Shown: positions 15,435 to 24,426 of the stretch, one piece after another
Position numbering within the stretch: position 1 is the stretch's first letter
Layout of the letters: each line of letters begins with the position of its first letter
Assembly: GCF_015207285.1 (NCBI RefSeq)
Contig: NZ_JADEXD010000064.1
Span: forward strand, 1-33,307
Source of the DNA: Tychonema sp. LEGE 07203
GTDB lineage: Bacteria; Cyanobacteriota; Cyanobacteriia; Cyanobacteriales; Microcoleaceae
Length of the DNA stretch: 33,307 bases
Reading direction: 5' to 3'
Program-made: the position numbers and the translations under genes
The notes under the pieces: model-generated
Told to the model about the DNA's origin: nothing
The model's input: the letters and a program-made list of their open reading frames with translations, nothing else
The model's database searches: none

Positions 15435-16264
15435 TGCCGAATGTGATCCTCCATAAAACTCGCTATAAAATAATAGCTATGATCGTAACCTTCCTGCATC
15501 CTCAAAGTTAGCGGTTGTCCCGCTTTTTCACAGGCTGCTGCGAACACTTCCGGCAACAACTGCCCGTCAGCCAAAAACGAATCAGCAGTGCCGCAGTCAA
15601 TCAGAATCGGACGGTTGTACTGCGCTGCCACAACCAATTCGCTAGCATCCCAAGCGCTCCAAATCTCTTTGTCGCCACCGAGGTAGTTTGCAAAAGCTTT
15701 TTGTCCCCAAGGGCAGCGCACGGGCGCACAAATAGGCGCAAAAGCGGAAACTGAAAGATAGCGACCGCCATTTTTAAGCGCACAAATTAAAGCCCCGTGT
15801 CCGCCCATTGAATGACCGAAAATTCCCTGTTTTTCTGGTATCACTGGAAAGTTTTCGGCGATTAAATTTGGCAATTCATCAACCACATAACTGTACATTC
15901 GATAGTGAGAATTCCAAGGTGCAACTGTCGCATCAATATAAAAACCTGCGCCGCTTCCCAAATCCCAATTGTCGTCTTCCCCAGGAATCCCAGTATTGCG
16001 CGGGCTAGTGTCTGGCGCAACTAGCATTAACCCGTATTTTGCCGCAAATTGTTGCGCCCCCGCTTTTGCCATAAAGTTTTCTTCGGTGCAGGTTAATCCT
16101 GATAGGAAATAGAGAATTGGTACGGGTTGATGTTGGGCTTGGGGCGGTTGGTAAACAGTGAATTTCATTTCGCTGTTGCAGGTTGAGGATTGATGGCTGT
16201 AAAAGCCGAGTTTGCCGCCGAAAGTTTTATGTTCTTTGTCGAGTTTTAGGGATTCTGATATCAT
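15410..16264 (-). CDS. S-formylglutathione hydrolase
   Basis: This 284-residue alpha/beta hydrolase of the esterase-D family hydrolyses S-formylglutathione to formate and glutathione, the second step of formaldehyde detoxification. The catalytic triad is S152 in GHSMGGHG, D228 in CGTADSF and H262 in DHSYYF. SGLTCTEENF (55-64) holds the oxyanion region. The length is usual (275-285). It lies 399 bases downstream of the formaldehyde dehydrogenase gene on the same strand, so the two act together. Its first 35 codons and upstream sequence are duplicated between the two genes (16470-16662). No ribosome site is clear at its ATG. Confidence 0.94.
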   Translation of the reverse strand: MISESLKLDKEHKTFGGKLGFYSHQSSTCNSEMKFTVYQPPQAQHQPVPILYFLSGLTCTEENFMAKAGAQQFAAKYGLMLVAPDTSPRNTGIPGEDDNWDLGSGAGFYIDATVAPWNSHYRMYSYVVDELPNLIAENFPVIPEKQGIFGHSMGGHGALICALKNGGRYLSVSAFAPICAPVRCPWGQKAFANYLGGDKEIWSAWDASELVVAAQYNRPILIDCGTADSFLADGQLLPEVFAAACEKAGQPLTLRMQEGYDHSYYFIASFMEDHIRHHAAVLCE

Positions 16265-16352
16265 GTTAATTCTATTTTATTTTGGAATTAGATTTTTTTA
16301 ACCGCAGAGGGCGCAGAGGGCGCAGAGGAAGAGAGATGAGAGAAGTTGTTTG
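16160..16352. repeat. Direct duplication, copy 1 (5' end of the hydrolase gene)
   Basis: These 193 bases recur at 16470-16662, offset exactly 310 bases, with one visible difference (T to C in the TTTTATTTTGG stretch near 16283). The copy covers the first 35 codons of the hydrolase gene (16160-16264), its upstream region and the ACCGCAGAGGGCGCAGAGG repeat. The near identity suggests a recent event. Confidence 0.9.
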
Positions 16353-16415
16353 CGGTGCCGCTTCTTCCGACGGACATCGGACTGATGACGTTGGACGGAA
16401 AGCGGTTGTCAGTTG

Positions 16416-16574
16416 TCAGTTGTTACCAACAACCAATAACAAATAACAAATAACAAATGACTTCAAGGCGAATTTCATTTCGCTGTTGCAGGTTGAGGAT
16501 TGATGGCTGTAAAAGCCGAGTTTGCCGCCGAAAGTTTTATGTTCTTTGTCGAGTTTTAGGGATTCTGATATCAT
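16416..16574 (-). pseudogene. 5' fragment of S-formylglutathione hydrolase gene
   Basis: The duplicated copy carries the same ATG (16574) and the first 35 codons of the hydrolase. It then runs into unrelated sequence that adds 17 residues (ending in LVVGNN) before TGA at 16416-16418. The 52-residue product has no catalytic residue and should be inactive. It lies between the true gene and the dehydrogenase gene, on the same strand. Confidence 0.75.
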
Positions 16575-16662
16575 GTTAATTCTATTTCATTTTGGAATTA
16601 GATTTTTTTAACCGCAGAGGGCGCAGAGGGCGCAGAGGAAGAGAGATGAGAGAAGTTGTTTG
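16470..16662. repeat. Direct duplication, copy 2
   Basis: This second copy of the 193-base block ends two bases before the formaldehyde dehydrogenase stop region. Between the copies lie 117 bases (16353-16469) of CAGTTGTCAGTTGT- and AACAAATAACAAAT-type heptamer sequence. The order copy-spacer-copy suggests unequal exchange or insertion. Confidence 0.9.
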
Positions 16663-16663
16663 T

Positions 16664-17776
<1,113 letters not shown>

Positions 17777-17853
17777 TTATTCCCTGCGATCGATTTATCA
17801 ACTAACCAGTCAATATGTATTATATTACTTAATTGGAAAACTTCAGCAAATTT

Positions 17854-18537
17854 ATGACAAAATTAATTGTAATTACCGGAGTCAGTCGCGGTCTCGGTCT
17901 TGCCATGACCGAAAAATTTATTGAATTGGGACACAGAGTTGTGGGATGCGCCCGTTCTTCGGAAGCGGTGAAAAAACTCAACCAAAAATATAGTAAACCC
18001 CATTATTTTACTTGTTTGGATGTCACCAGCGACGATCGAGTCAAAGCTTGGGCTACAGAAATACTGGCAAATAATCAGGCTCCAGATTTGCTCGTCAACA
18101 ATGCAGCTTTAGTCAACTATCCCGCGCCTCTTTGGAATATCGGCAGCGAAGAATTTTCTCAGCTAATTGATGTTAATATTAAAGGTACTGCTAATGTAAT
18201 TCGCCACTTTGTCCCGGCAATGATTGCGAGAAAAAGCGGCATAATTGTCAACTTTAGTTCCGGTTGGGGAAGGTCAACTTCGCCGGAAGTCGCGCCCTAT
18301 TGCGCTTCCAAATGGGCGATCGAAGGACTTACACGATCGCTCGCCCAAGAACTGCCCCCAGGCATGGCAGCAGTTCCTTTAAATCCCGGCATAATTCACA
18401 CCGATATGCTAGACATTTGTTTCGGCGAAGATGCGGTAAATTACACCTCAATCAAAGCGTGGGTGCAAAAAGCAGTGCCTTTGCTGCTGAAATTAAAACC
18501 TTCAGATAACGGCGTACCAATGACCGTTCCTGGATAA
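17854..18537 (+). CDS. Short-chain dehydrogenase/reductase
   Basis: This 227-residue SDR has the cofactor motif TGVSRGLG (8-15), NNAA (82-85), catalytic S136, and Y149-x3-K153 in YCASKWA. The A30-G31-C32-A33-R34 end of strand 2 suggests NADP(H) binding through R34. The length is typical of classical SDRs. The substrate is unknown. It is divergent from the formaldehyde dehydrogenase, with 80 bases between their starts, so the two could share control. The ATG at 17854 is preferred to a TTG at 17833. Confidence 0.9.
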   Translation: MTKLIVITGVSRGLGLAMTEKFIELGHRVVGCARSSEAVKKLNQKYSKPHYFTCLDVTSDDRVKAWATEILANNQAPDLLVNNAALVNYPAPLWNIGSEEFSQLIDVNIKGTANVIRHFVPAMIARKSGIIVNFSSGWGRSTSPEVAPYCASKWAIEGLTRSLAQELPPGMAAVPLNPGIIHTDMLDICFGEDAVNYTSIKAWVQKAVPLLLKLKPSDNGVPMTVPG

Positions 18538-18582
18538 CAAAGCAACAGAAAACACAACTTGCAAACATCTCTCATTTCTACT

Positions 18583-18610
18583 CCTCTGCGCCCTCTGCGC
18601 TCTCTGCGGT
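18583..18610. repeat. GCAGAGG-type repeat
   Basis: CCTCTGCGCCCTCTGCGCTCTCTGCGGT reads on the other strand as the ACCGCAGAG...GCGCAGAGGGCGCAGAGG repeat also present at 16301-16330, 16611-16640 and 29358-29388. Copies lie just outside gene ends next to A- or T-runs. Confidence 0.75.
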
Positions 18611-18681
18611 AAAAAAAAAACTCAAAAATGAAATAAAATTACTATATTCCCAAATCAAAACTCTTTCCCCAAACAGCCACT

Positions 18682-19725
18682 GTGAACTTGCCGCTAACCT
18701 CGCAAACCCAAACCCGCAAAGCAGATCATCTCCGGATCTGCCTCGAAGAAGACGTACAATTTCGCGAAACAACCAGCGGACTAGAAAACTACCGTTTTAC
18801 TCACTGCTGTTTGCCAGAACTCGATCGCGCCCAAATCGATTTAACATCCACATTCCTCGGCAAAAAACTAGCCGTACCCCTGCTAATATCCTCCATGACA
18901 GGCGGCACAGAACTAGCCCAGACAATCAACTACCGCCTCGCCGATGTCGCTCAAGAATACAAACTAGCAATGGGAGTCGGTTCCCAGCGATGCGCTGTCG
19001 AAAACCCTCAACTAGCTCCCACATTTGCAGTGCGCCGCCGCGCTCCCGATATTCTGCTATTTGCTAACATCGGAGCGGTGCAATTAAACTACAATTACGG
19101 TTTAGAAGAGTGCCAAAAAATTATCGACATTCTCGAAGCAGATGCTCTTATTTTACACCTAAATCCGCTGCAAGAATGCGTTCAAACCGAAGGCGATACT
19201 AACTTTAAAGGACTGCTAGATAAAATTGCTAAATTGTGCGAAAAATTACCAGTACCCGTAATTGCTAAAGAAGTTGGCAACGGTATTTCAGGCAAAATGG
19301 CAGAGAAATTGCTCGCCGCCGGAGTAAGCGCGATCGACATTGCCGGAGCCGGAGGCACTTCTTGGGCGAAAATAGAAGGAGAGCGAGCTAAAGATGGCAA
19401 GCAGCGCCGGTTGGGTGCCACCTTTGCCGACTGGGGAATCCCGACAGCCGAGTGCGTTGTCAGCACCCGCGCTGCCGCCCCGGATGTTCCCCTGATTGCC
19501 TCTGGAGGCTTGCAAAACGGCTTGGATGCAGCGAAGGCGATCGCCCTAGGCGCGGATGTTGCAGGGCTGGCGCGGCCCTTTCTGCAAGCCGCTGCGGAAT
19601 CGGAATCAGCCTGTGCCCTCCTGGCTGAGGTGTTAATTGCAGAGATTGCCACTGTGATGTTTTGTACCGGCTGCGCTAACTTGCATGAGTTAAAACATTC
19701 TGGGGTTTTGGAAAGGTTAAGATAA
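18682..19725 (+). CDS. fni: Isopentenyl-diphosphate isomerase, type 2 (FMN-dependent)
   Basis: This 347-residue FMN enzyme interconverts isopentenyl and dimethylallyl diphosphate, feeding carotenoid, quinone and chlorophyll side-chain synthesis. Motifs are the N-terminal [23 protein letters not shown] (about 69-75), the catalytic Gln/Glu part [14 protein letters not shown] near 153-166, [11 protein letters not shown] and the C-terminal [20 protein letters not shown] that binds FMN phosphate. Length is typical. The GTG at 18682 is taken as start; no ATG is available nearby. It supplies the same pathway as crtR at 4045, though not adjacent. Confidence 0.95.
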   Translation: MNLPLTSQTQTRKADHLRICLEEDVQFRETTSGLENYRFTHCCLPELDRAQIDLTSTFLGKKLAVPLLISSMTGGTELAQTINYRLADVAQEYKLAMGVGSQRCAVENPQLAPTFAVRRRAPDILLFANIGAVQLNYNYGLEECQKIIDILEADALILHLNPLQECVQTEGDTNFKGLLDKIAKLCEKLPVPVIAKEVGNGISGKMAEKLLAAGVSAIDIAGAGGTSWAKIEGERAKDGKQRRLGATFADWGIPTAECVVSTRAAAPDVPLIASGGLQNGLDAAKAIALGADVAGLARPFLQAAAESESACALLAEVLIAEIATVMFCTGCANLHELKHSGVLERLR

Positions 19726-19742
19726 AAGTGAGTCAGTTGGCA

Positions 19743-19806
19743 GGAAAGCAGGAAAGCAGGAAAGCAGGAAAGCAGGAAAGCAGGAAAGCAGGAAAGCAGG
19801 AAAGCA
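19743..19806. repeat. Octamer array GGAAAGCA x8
   Basis: Eight perfect head-to-tail copies of GGAAAGCA fill 64 bases. It is followed by GTTGTTAGTTGGCAGGAAAGCAG, which also occurs in the cluster at 3150-3440. Perfect identity suggests recent slippage expansion. Confidence 0.93.
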
Positions 19807-19972
19807 GTTGTTAGTTGGCAGGAAAGCAGTTGACAGGAAAGCAGTTGGCAGTAGTTACTGATTATTGGGAGAGATTAAAAAATCAGAAACAACAACTGCT
19901 AATTACCAAATGTTAATTACCAACTTTTAATAATTACTAACTGTCAACTGCTAATTACTAAGGATCGAAAAA

Positions 19973-20096
19973 TTAATAACTTAAACACCTCCTACAGTCC
20001 TCTCTACTGTAAGTTGCTTTCCTCAAAGGAGGCAGAGCCTCGCCTATCTGCATTACCAGGCTCTTCCTGGTAACGAGCAATCGCTTAAGTTATTAA
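19973..20096. mobile_element. MITE-like element with perfect 12-bp terminal inverted repeats
   Basis: TTAATAACTTAA (19973-19984) and its exact complement TTAAGTTATTAA (20085-20096) bound a 124-base element. Inside are the hairpins GAGGCAGAGCCTC (about 20027-20040) and TTACCAGG-CTCTT-CCTGGTAA (20053-20073). The interior resembles the widespread cyanobacterial repeat with GCAGAGCCT and CCTGG...AACGAG motifs. It has no coding capacity and no clear target duplication, and it is nested between heptamer arrays. Confidence 0.72.
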
Positions 20097-20136
20097 AGTT
20101 TCATTACCAACTATCAACGGTCAACTGCTAATTACT

Positions 20137-20206
20137 AACTGTCAACTGTCAACTGTCAACTGTCAACTGTCAACTGTCAACTGTCAACTGTCAACTGTCA
20201 ACTGTC
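20137..20206. repeat. Heptamer array AACTGTC x10
   Basis: Ten perfect AACTGTC copies (70 bases) are followed by a variant AACTGAC. The array ends 18 bases before the sppA start codon, so it forms much of the leader or promoter region. Confidence 0.95.
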
Positions 20207-20224
20207 AACTGACTAATTATCTAA

Positions 20225-22045
20225 ATGAAAGATTTCCTAAAATATACTTGTGCAAGTTTGCTGGGAACCTTCCTCGGACTGTTGCTTCTCGGCGGCGTCG
20301 GATTGGGGGGACTGGTACTGCTAATTGCTGTCGCGGCATCGTCGTCTAAGGATTCAGGCCCGCAAGTTAAAGATAAGTCTGTAATGGTATTAGACCTTTC
20401 TTTAAATATCACTGATAGCAAACCGAACCGCAGCACGAGCGCGGCGATTCAAGGAGTGCTTTCGGACGAGTCGGGCGATACAGTGACGCTGCGGACTGTT
20501 TTAGATGCGATCGAATCTGCGAAAAAAGACCCGAAAATCGTGGGCATTTATCTCGAAGGCAGTTCGGATTCCAGCAGCAGCGGGTTTGCTAATCTTAAAG
20601 AAGTTCGATCGGCCTTACAGCGTTTCCGAGATGCCAAAAAACCCATTATTGCTTACGAAATGGACTGGAACGAGCGAGATTATTACCTCGGTTCCGTTGC
20701 CAACACAATCGCAGTCAATCCCTACGGATCTCTAACACTCAACGGTTTTAGCAGTCAAACAATGTTTTGGACTGGTGCTTTGGAGAAATACGGCGTGGGA
20801 GTCCAAGTGACTCGTGTCGGCAAATACAAGTCAGCCGTCGAACCGTTTTTGCTCAAAAAAATGAGTCCAGAAAATCGCCAGCAAACTCAAAAATTGCTCG
20901 GAGATATTTGGGGAGAATATCTAAAAACTGTCGGCCCAAACCGCCAATTGACCGTGCCGCAACTGCAAGCGGTGGCAGATAATGGCGGAACTTTGATGGC
21001 TGACGAAGCTCTCAAAGGCAAGTTAGTTGATAAAGTTGTATATTTTGACGAAATTGCCACAGAACTCAAAAAACTGACAGGCACTGACGCAGAAGATAAA
21101 TCTTTCAAGCAAATTAGTTTGAAAAACTACGCCAGAAGTGCTGAGAATAAAAACTCCACTCGCGCTGACAAGAAAAACCAGATTGCTGTACTTTACGCCG
21201 AGGGTGAGATTGTAGACGGGGAAGGCGGCCCGACTCAAGTAGGGGGCGATCGCATCGCTAGAGAATTGCGGAAAATCCGACAAGATGACGGCGTAAAAGC
21301 AGTAGTTTTGCGCGTCAACAGTCCCGGAGGCAGCGCCTCGGCGGCGGAAGTCATCGGGCGCGAAGTCGCGCTGACGGGCAAAAATAAGCCTGTTGTCGTG
21401 TCGATGGGCAATTTAGCAGCATCCGGCGGCTATTGGATTTCGATGGGTTCGAGCAAAATCTTTGCCGAAGCGAGTACGATTACCGGCTCGATTGGCGTGT
21501 TTGGAATGCTGCTCAATGTGGAAAAGTTGGCGGATAACAACGGCGTGAGTTGGGATGTGGTGAAAACCGCCCGCTTTGCCGATGCTAACACGGTTTCCCG
21601 CCCGAAAACTCCTCAAGAATTGGCGAATATTCAAAGAATAGTCGATCGCATTTACGATCGATTTATCACCAAAGTCGCCGACTCCCGCAAACTGCCGAAA
21701 AACAAGGTGCAAGAAATTGCTCAAGGCAGAGTTTGGTCTGGTACTGCTGCGAAACAGTTGGGTTTAGTCGATGAAATTGGCGGGCTTGAAGATGCTGTCA
21801 CAGAGGCCGCGAAGCAAGCGGGAGTCGGCGACGATTGGCAGTTGGAAGAATATCCAAAAAGCCGCACTTTGGAGGAGCGAATTTTGGAAAGAATTTCAGG
21901 CATTCACGTTTTGGAACCAGCCGCCAAACTCGACCCGCTGACTGCTGAAGTTAAGAAAATGCAGGATGAATTAGCTGTTGTCAAGTCAATGAACGACCCG
22001 CAAGGCGTTTACGTTCGCTTGCCTTTCAACTTGCGGATTAATTAA
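20225..22045 (+). CDS. sppA: Signal peptide peptidase SppA, long (67K-type) form
   Basis: This 606-residue membrane protease of family S49 has two tandem S49 domains, like E. coli protease IV. A hydrophobic anchor lies at about 12-38. The catalytic lysine is K202 in GKYKSAVEPF (first domain) and the serine is S400 in NLAASGGYWIS (second domain), matching the E. coli Lys-Ser dyad that bridges the domains. SPGGS is at 366-370 and TITGSIGVFG follows. In cyanobacteria such enzymes have been linked to thylakoid protein turnover and light acclimation (family knowledge). It is the second SppA of the window. Its start lies just after a heptamer array with no clear ribosome site. Confidence 0.94.
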   Translation: MKDFLKYTCASLLGTFLGLLLLGGVGLGGLVLLIAVAASSSKDSGPQVKDKSVMVLDLSLNITDSKPNRSTSAAIQGVLSDESGDTVTLRTVLDAIESAKKDPKIVGIYLEGSSDSSSSGFANLKEVRSALQRFRDAKKPIIAYEMDWNERDYYLGSVANTIAVNPYGSLTLNGFSSQTMFWTGALEKYGVGVQVTRVGKYKSAVEPFLLKKMSPENRQQTQKLLGDIWGEYLKTVGPNRQLTVPQLQAVADNGGTLMADEALKGKLVDKVVYFDEIATELKKLTGTDAEDKSFKQISLKNYARSAENKNSTRADKKNQIAVLYAEGEIVDGEGGPTQVGGDRIARELRKIRQDDGVKAVVLRVNSPGGSASAAEVIGREVALTGKNKPVVVSMGNLAASGGYWISMGSSKIFAEASTITGSIGVFGMLLNVEKLADNNGVSWDVVKTARFADANTVSRPKTPQELANIQRIVDRIYDRFITKVADSRKLPKNKVQEIAQGRVWSGTAAKQLGLVDEIGGLEDAVTEAAKQAGVGDDWQLEEYPKSRTLEERILERISGIHVLEPAAKLDPLTAEVKKMQDELAVVKSMNDPQGVYVRLPFNLRIN

Positions 22046-22118
22046 CTTGATTTTTCAGCCGGCTTGGCGCTGACTTCTTATGTACACCAGCGCTTTCAAC
22101 TGCAGATTCCGATCTGAA

Positions 22119-22147
22119 AAACCCGGTTTCTTCAAGAAACCGGGTTT
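22119..22147. terminator. Terminator-like palindrome (AAACCGGGTTT family)
   Basis: AAACCCGGTTTCTT (22119-22132) and AAGAAACCGGGTTT (22134-22147) form a 14-bp perfect palindrome with almost no loop. It lies between the ends of converging sppA and the GlsB-like gene, where a two-way terminator fits. Confidence 0.6.
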
Positions 22148-22191
22148 ATGAATACCCTAAAAATCTGCAGAGTCTGAATTGGCAATATTGG

Positions 22192-22461
22192 TTATGCAGC
22201 ACGCTGAGTTAACAATCCCCAGATGAAAAGTACCACGATCGCACCGATGACTGCAAAAGCTATACTGGGTAAAGTCAATGCTCCGAATGACGCTCCCCCG
22301 CTAGTCCCCACCACGAGTTGACCTAGATAACCTCCGACTAGCGCGCCCACAATTCCTAAACCTGTTGTTGCCAGAAAACCGCCTCCTTGGTGACCCGGAT
22401 AAATGGCTTTGGCGATCGCACCGGCAATCAATCCTAAAACGACCCAAGCAATAATTCCCAT
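22192..22461 (-). CDS. GlsB/YeaQ/YmgE family membrane protein
   Basis: This 89-residue protein is glycine-rich and has three hydrophobic segments (2-18, 28-50, 60-83). It matches the transglycosylase-associated/GlsB family: GIIAWVVLGLIAGAIAK, GLGIVGALVGGYLG and IVLFIWGLL-type ending. The family is stress-linked in several bacteria; the molecular role is unknown. An AGGAGA ribosome site stands ahead of the ATG. Two direct repeats CTTATGTTCT (22485-22494, 22502-22511) are just upstream. Confidence 0.9.
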   Translation of the reverse strand: MGIIAWVVLGLIAGAIAKAIYPGHQGGGFLATTGLGIVGALVGGYLGQLVVGTSGGASFGALTLPSIAFAVIGAIVVLFIWGLLTQRAA

Positions 22462-22872
22462 TTCTTTTTCTCCTGAATGCTTAACTTATGTTCTGCCTTG
22501 TCTTATGTTCTAAGAATAACAACCGACATCGCGCCCTTACCTCTACCGTAAGGAAGAATCGAAAGTGGTAGGATTTCTGATGAATTCTCCGAATTTAAAG
22601 CTTCGCTATGTGTCAAAAGAGTTAACCCAATTATTTTCTCGAATAAAGATACTTAGACTTCCAGCCAAAGGGAAATAGTCTGATTTGATATTGGGGCATT
22701 GAAGATTTTAGCTGGGAAATGGAAATGACGGATGACTGTTGGCGCGGGCAGTACGGGTTTGCAGTAGTATTATTTTTCAAGTTGGTACAGGAGCATATTT
22801 TCTAGGACTTTTTGTGTTTTACTGGTAAAAAAAATTACAATGATTCTGTGAAATTAGGAAAGTTGGCGCGCG
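22462..22872. other. Intergenic region between divergent genes
   Basis: This 411-base region contains the two direct repeats at 22485-22511 and otherwise AT-rich sequence with no hairpin family I recognise. The promoters of the GlsB-like gene and the glycosyltransferase gene should both be here. Confidence 0.4.
22485..22511 (-). promoter_or_regulatory. Direct decamer repeats upstream of the GlsB-like gene
   Basis: CTTATGTTCT occurs at 22485-22494 and 22502-22511, 17 bases apart start to start, 24-50 bases before the start codon. Read on the coding strand it is AGAACATAAG. It might bind a regulator or be a chance duplication; this is inference only. Confidence 0.3.
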
Positions 22873-24060
22873 ATGGATCTGACACTGTGCACGATCGTGA
22901 AAAATGAAGAGACAACGCTGTCGCGGACTTTGGACAGCGTTAAGGGTGTTGTTGATGAAATCGTTGTGGTGGATACGGGATCGGGCGATCGCACCCGTGA
23001 AATTGCCCGCGAATCCGGGGCGAGGGTTTATGACTTTGAATGGTGCGACGACTTCGCCGCAGCCCGCAACGAGTCTCTCAAGCACGCCCGGGGCGAGTGG
23101 ATTTTGGTTTTGGATGCCGATGAGGTTTTGGTACCGGAGATTGTACCTCTTCTCAAGCAGGCCATTAAGAGCGATCGGCTGCTGCTAATCAATCTCGTCC
23201 GTCAAGAAATCGGTGCCTCTCAATCTCCCTATTCCCTAGTGTCGCGCTTGTTTCGCAACCGCCCCGACATCCGCTTTTCTCGCCCGTACCACGCAATGGT
23301 AGACGACAGCGCGGCTGAAGTTTTGCAGAGAGAACCAAATTGGCAAATAGCTTCTCTCCCCGATGTGGCGATTTACCACTCTGGCTATCACAAAGATGCG
23401 ATCGCCGCCAAAAGTAAATTCCAAAAAGCTCAAGCAGCAATGGAACGCTATATAGCTTATTATCCCAACGATGCTTATGCTTGCAGCAAATTAGGCGCGC
23501 TTTATGTAGAAAGCGGGCAACTTGGGCGGGGAATTAATTTATTAACCAGAGGCTTGACGAATGCCGCAATAGATGATTCTATTGTTTATGAACTCAACTA
23601 TCATTTAGGCATTGCCTACCGCCAGCAGCAGCAGTTTGTTAAAGCCAAAGAACACTATCAAGCGGCAATTAATACGCAGGTTTTCCCGGCGCTAAAGTTG
23701 GGTGCTTACAATAATTTAGGTAACTTGCTCAAGGATGAAGGAGATTTGCCGGCTGCAGAAAAAGCTTACAAAGCAGCCTTAAAAATTGACCCCAATTTTG
23801 CCGCAGGTCACTACAATTTGGGACTGACGCTGAAAGCAGCCGGAAATTTAGCAGATGCGATCGCCTATTACCGACAAGCTATTAAAATCGCTCCCGAATA
23901 CGCCGAAGCTCATCAAAACTTGGCAGTAGCGCTCCTAAAAATTGGCAAAATGCCAGAGAGTTTAGCAGAATTTAAAAGAGCGATCGCCCTTCACCAACAC
24001 CGCCGCCCGTTTGAAGCAGAACGCCTGCGCCGGGGGCTGCAAGAAATGGGTTTAATGTAA
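22873..24060 (+). CDS. Family 2 glycosyltransferase fused to TPR repeats
   Basis: This 395-residue protein has an N-terminal GT-A glycosyltransferase domain (about 1-190): TIVKNEE (7-13), VVDTGSGDRT (32-41) and DADE (81-84, the metal/nucleotide-sugar DxD-like motif). It is followed by about five TPRs from 195 to 380 (for example AYNNLGNLLKDEGDLPAAEK and GHYNLGLTLKAAGNLADAIA). There is no signal peptide or membrane helix. Relatives are numerous in filamentous cyanobacteria and are thought to glycosylate proteins or surface polysaccharide. Sugar and acceptor are unknown. The gene is alone, followed by a mobile element. Confidence 0.9.
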   Translation: MDLTLCTIVKNEETTLSRTLDSVKGVVDEIVVVDTGSGDRTREIARESGARVYDFEWCDDFAAARNESLKHARGEWILVLDADEVLVPEIVPLLKQAIKSDRLLLINLVRQEIGASQSPYSLVSRLFRNRPDIRFSRPYHAMVDDSAAEVLQREPNWQIASLPDVAIYHSGYHKDAIAAKSKFQKAQAAMERYIAYYPNDAYACSKLGALYVESGQLGRGINLLTRGLTNAAIDDSIVYELNYHLGIAYRQQQQFVKAKEHYQAAINTQVFPALKLGAYNNLGNLLKDEGDLPAAEKAYKAALKIDPNFAAGHYNLGLTLKAAGNLADAIAYYRQAIKIAPEYAEAHQNLAVALLKIGKMPESLAEFKRAIALHQHRRPFEAERLRRGLQEMGLM

Positions 24061-24426
24061 GTTTGCAGATATGCTTTCTCGCTACCAAATAATATTACGT
24101 GCGATCGAACGACACAATATAGCAGGAGGCAAGAGATTGTAGGTTGGGTTGAGTTTTAGCCTTAACCCAACGGTATTGGGACTTAGGCTTTCACCGTTTC
24201 TCTACCCCGATTAATTGTAGGCACACGGAACACTCGCCCTGTCCTGACTGTGGGTAATATTAATTCTGATACAACCGGATTTGATATTACTGAGATGTTG
24301 CACCTGTGGCAAAAACCGGGTTTCTGACCGCAAAAACCGCATCACAACCTATATCTCTCGTTCAGAAACCCGGTTTTTAAGAACTCATGGAGAATGGTGC
24401 TCTTCTGTCAGATATTACCCACAAAA
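24061..24426. other. Intergenic region containing a mobile element
   Basis: 366 bases between converging genes. The right half is MITE copy B (24291-24410) with its target duplications. The left ~230 bases have no gene, though the TAGGTTGGGTTGAGTTTTAGCC-like block at 24139-24170 resembles repeats seen in many cyanobacteria. Confidence 0.5.
24291..24410. mobile_element. MITE-like element, copy B, with 8-bp target duplication
   Basis: The 120-base element shares an 85-base core (24301-24385) with copy A at 8827-8948 with only four differences. Its outer ends are TGAGATGTTGCACC and GGTGCTCTTCTGTCA, inverted but less perfect than in copy A. GATATTAC flanks it at 24283-24290 and 24411-24418. Two copies with different 8-bp flanks support transposition. 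Confidence 0.82.

Larger units (their letters stand above)
19726..20224. other. Intergenic repeat cluster upstream of the long sppA
   Basis: Of 499 bases nearly all are repeats: GGAAAGCA octamers (19743-19806), mixed GTTGGCAG units, a 124-base element (19973-20096) and AACTGTC heptamers (20137-20206). The left units are read as GTTGACAGG and the right ones as CAACTGTC, again opposed in strand sense. Only about 18 bases separate the array from the sppA ATG, and no ribosome site is seen. Confidence 0.75.

Noticed and set aside
20137-20206. CRISPR array
   Set aside because: The repeats are 7-8 bases long and directly abutting, with no unique spacers and no cas genes. The same holds for the arrays at 3150-3440 and 27171-27510.
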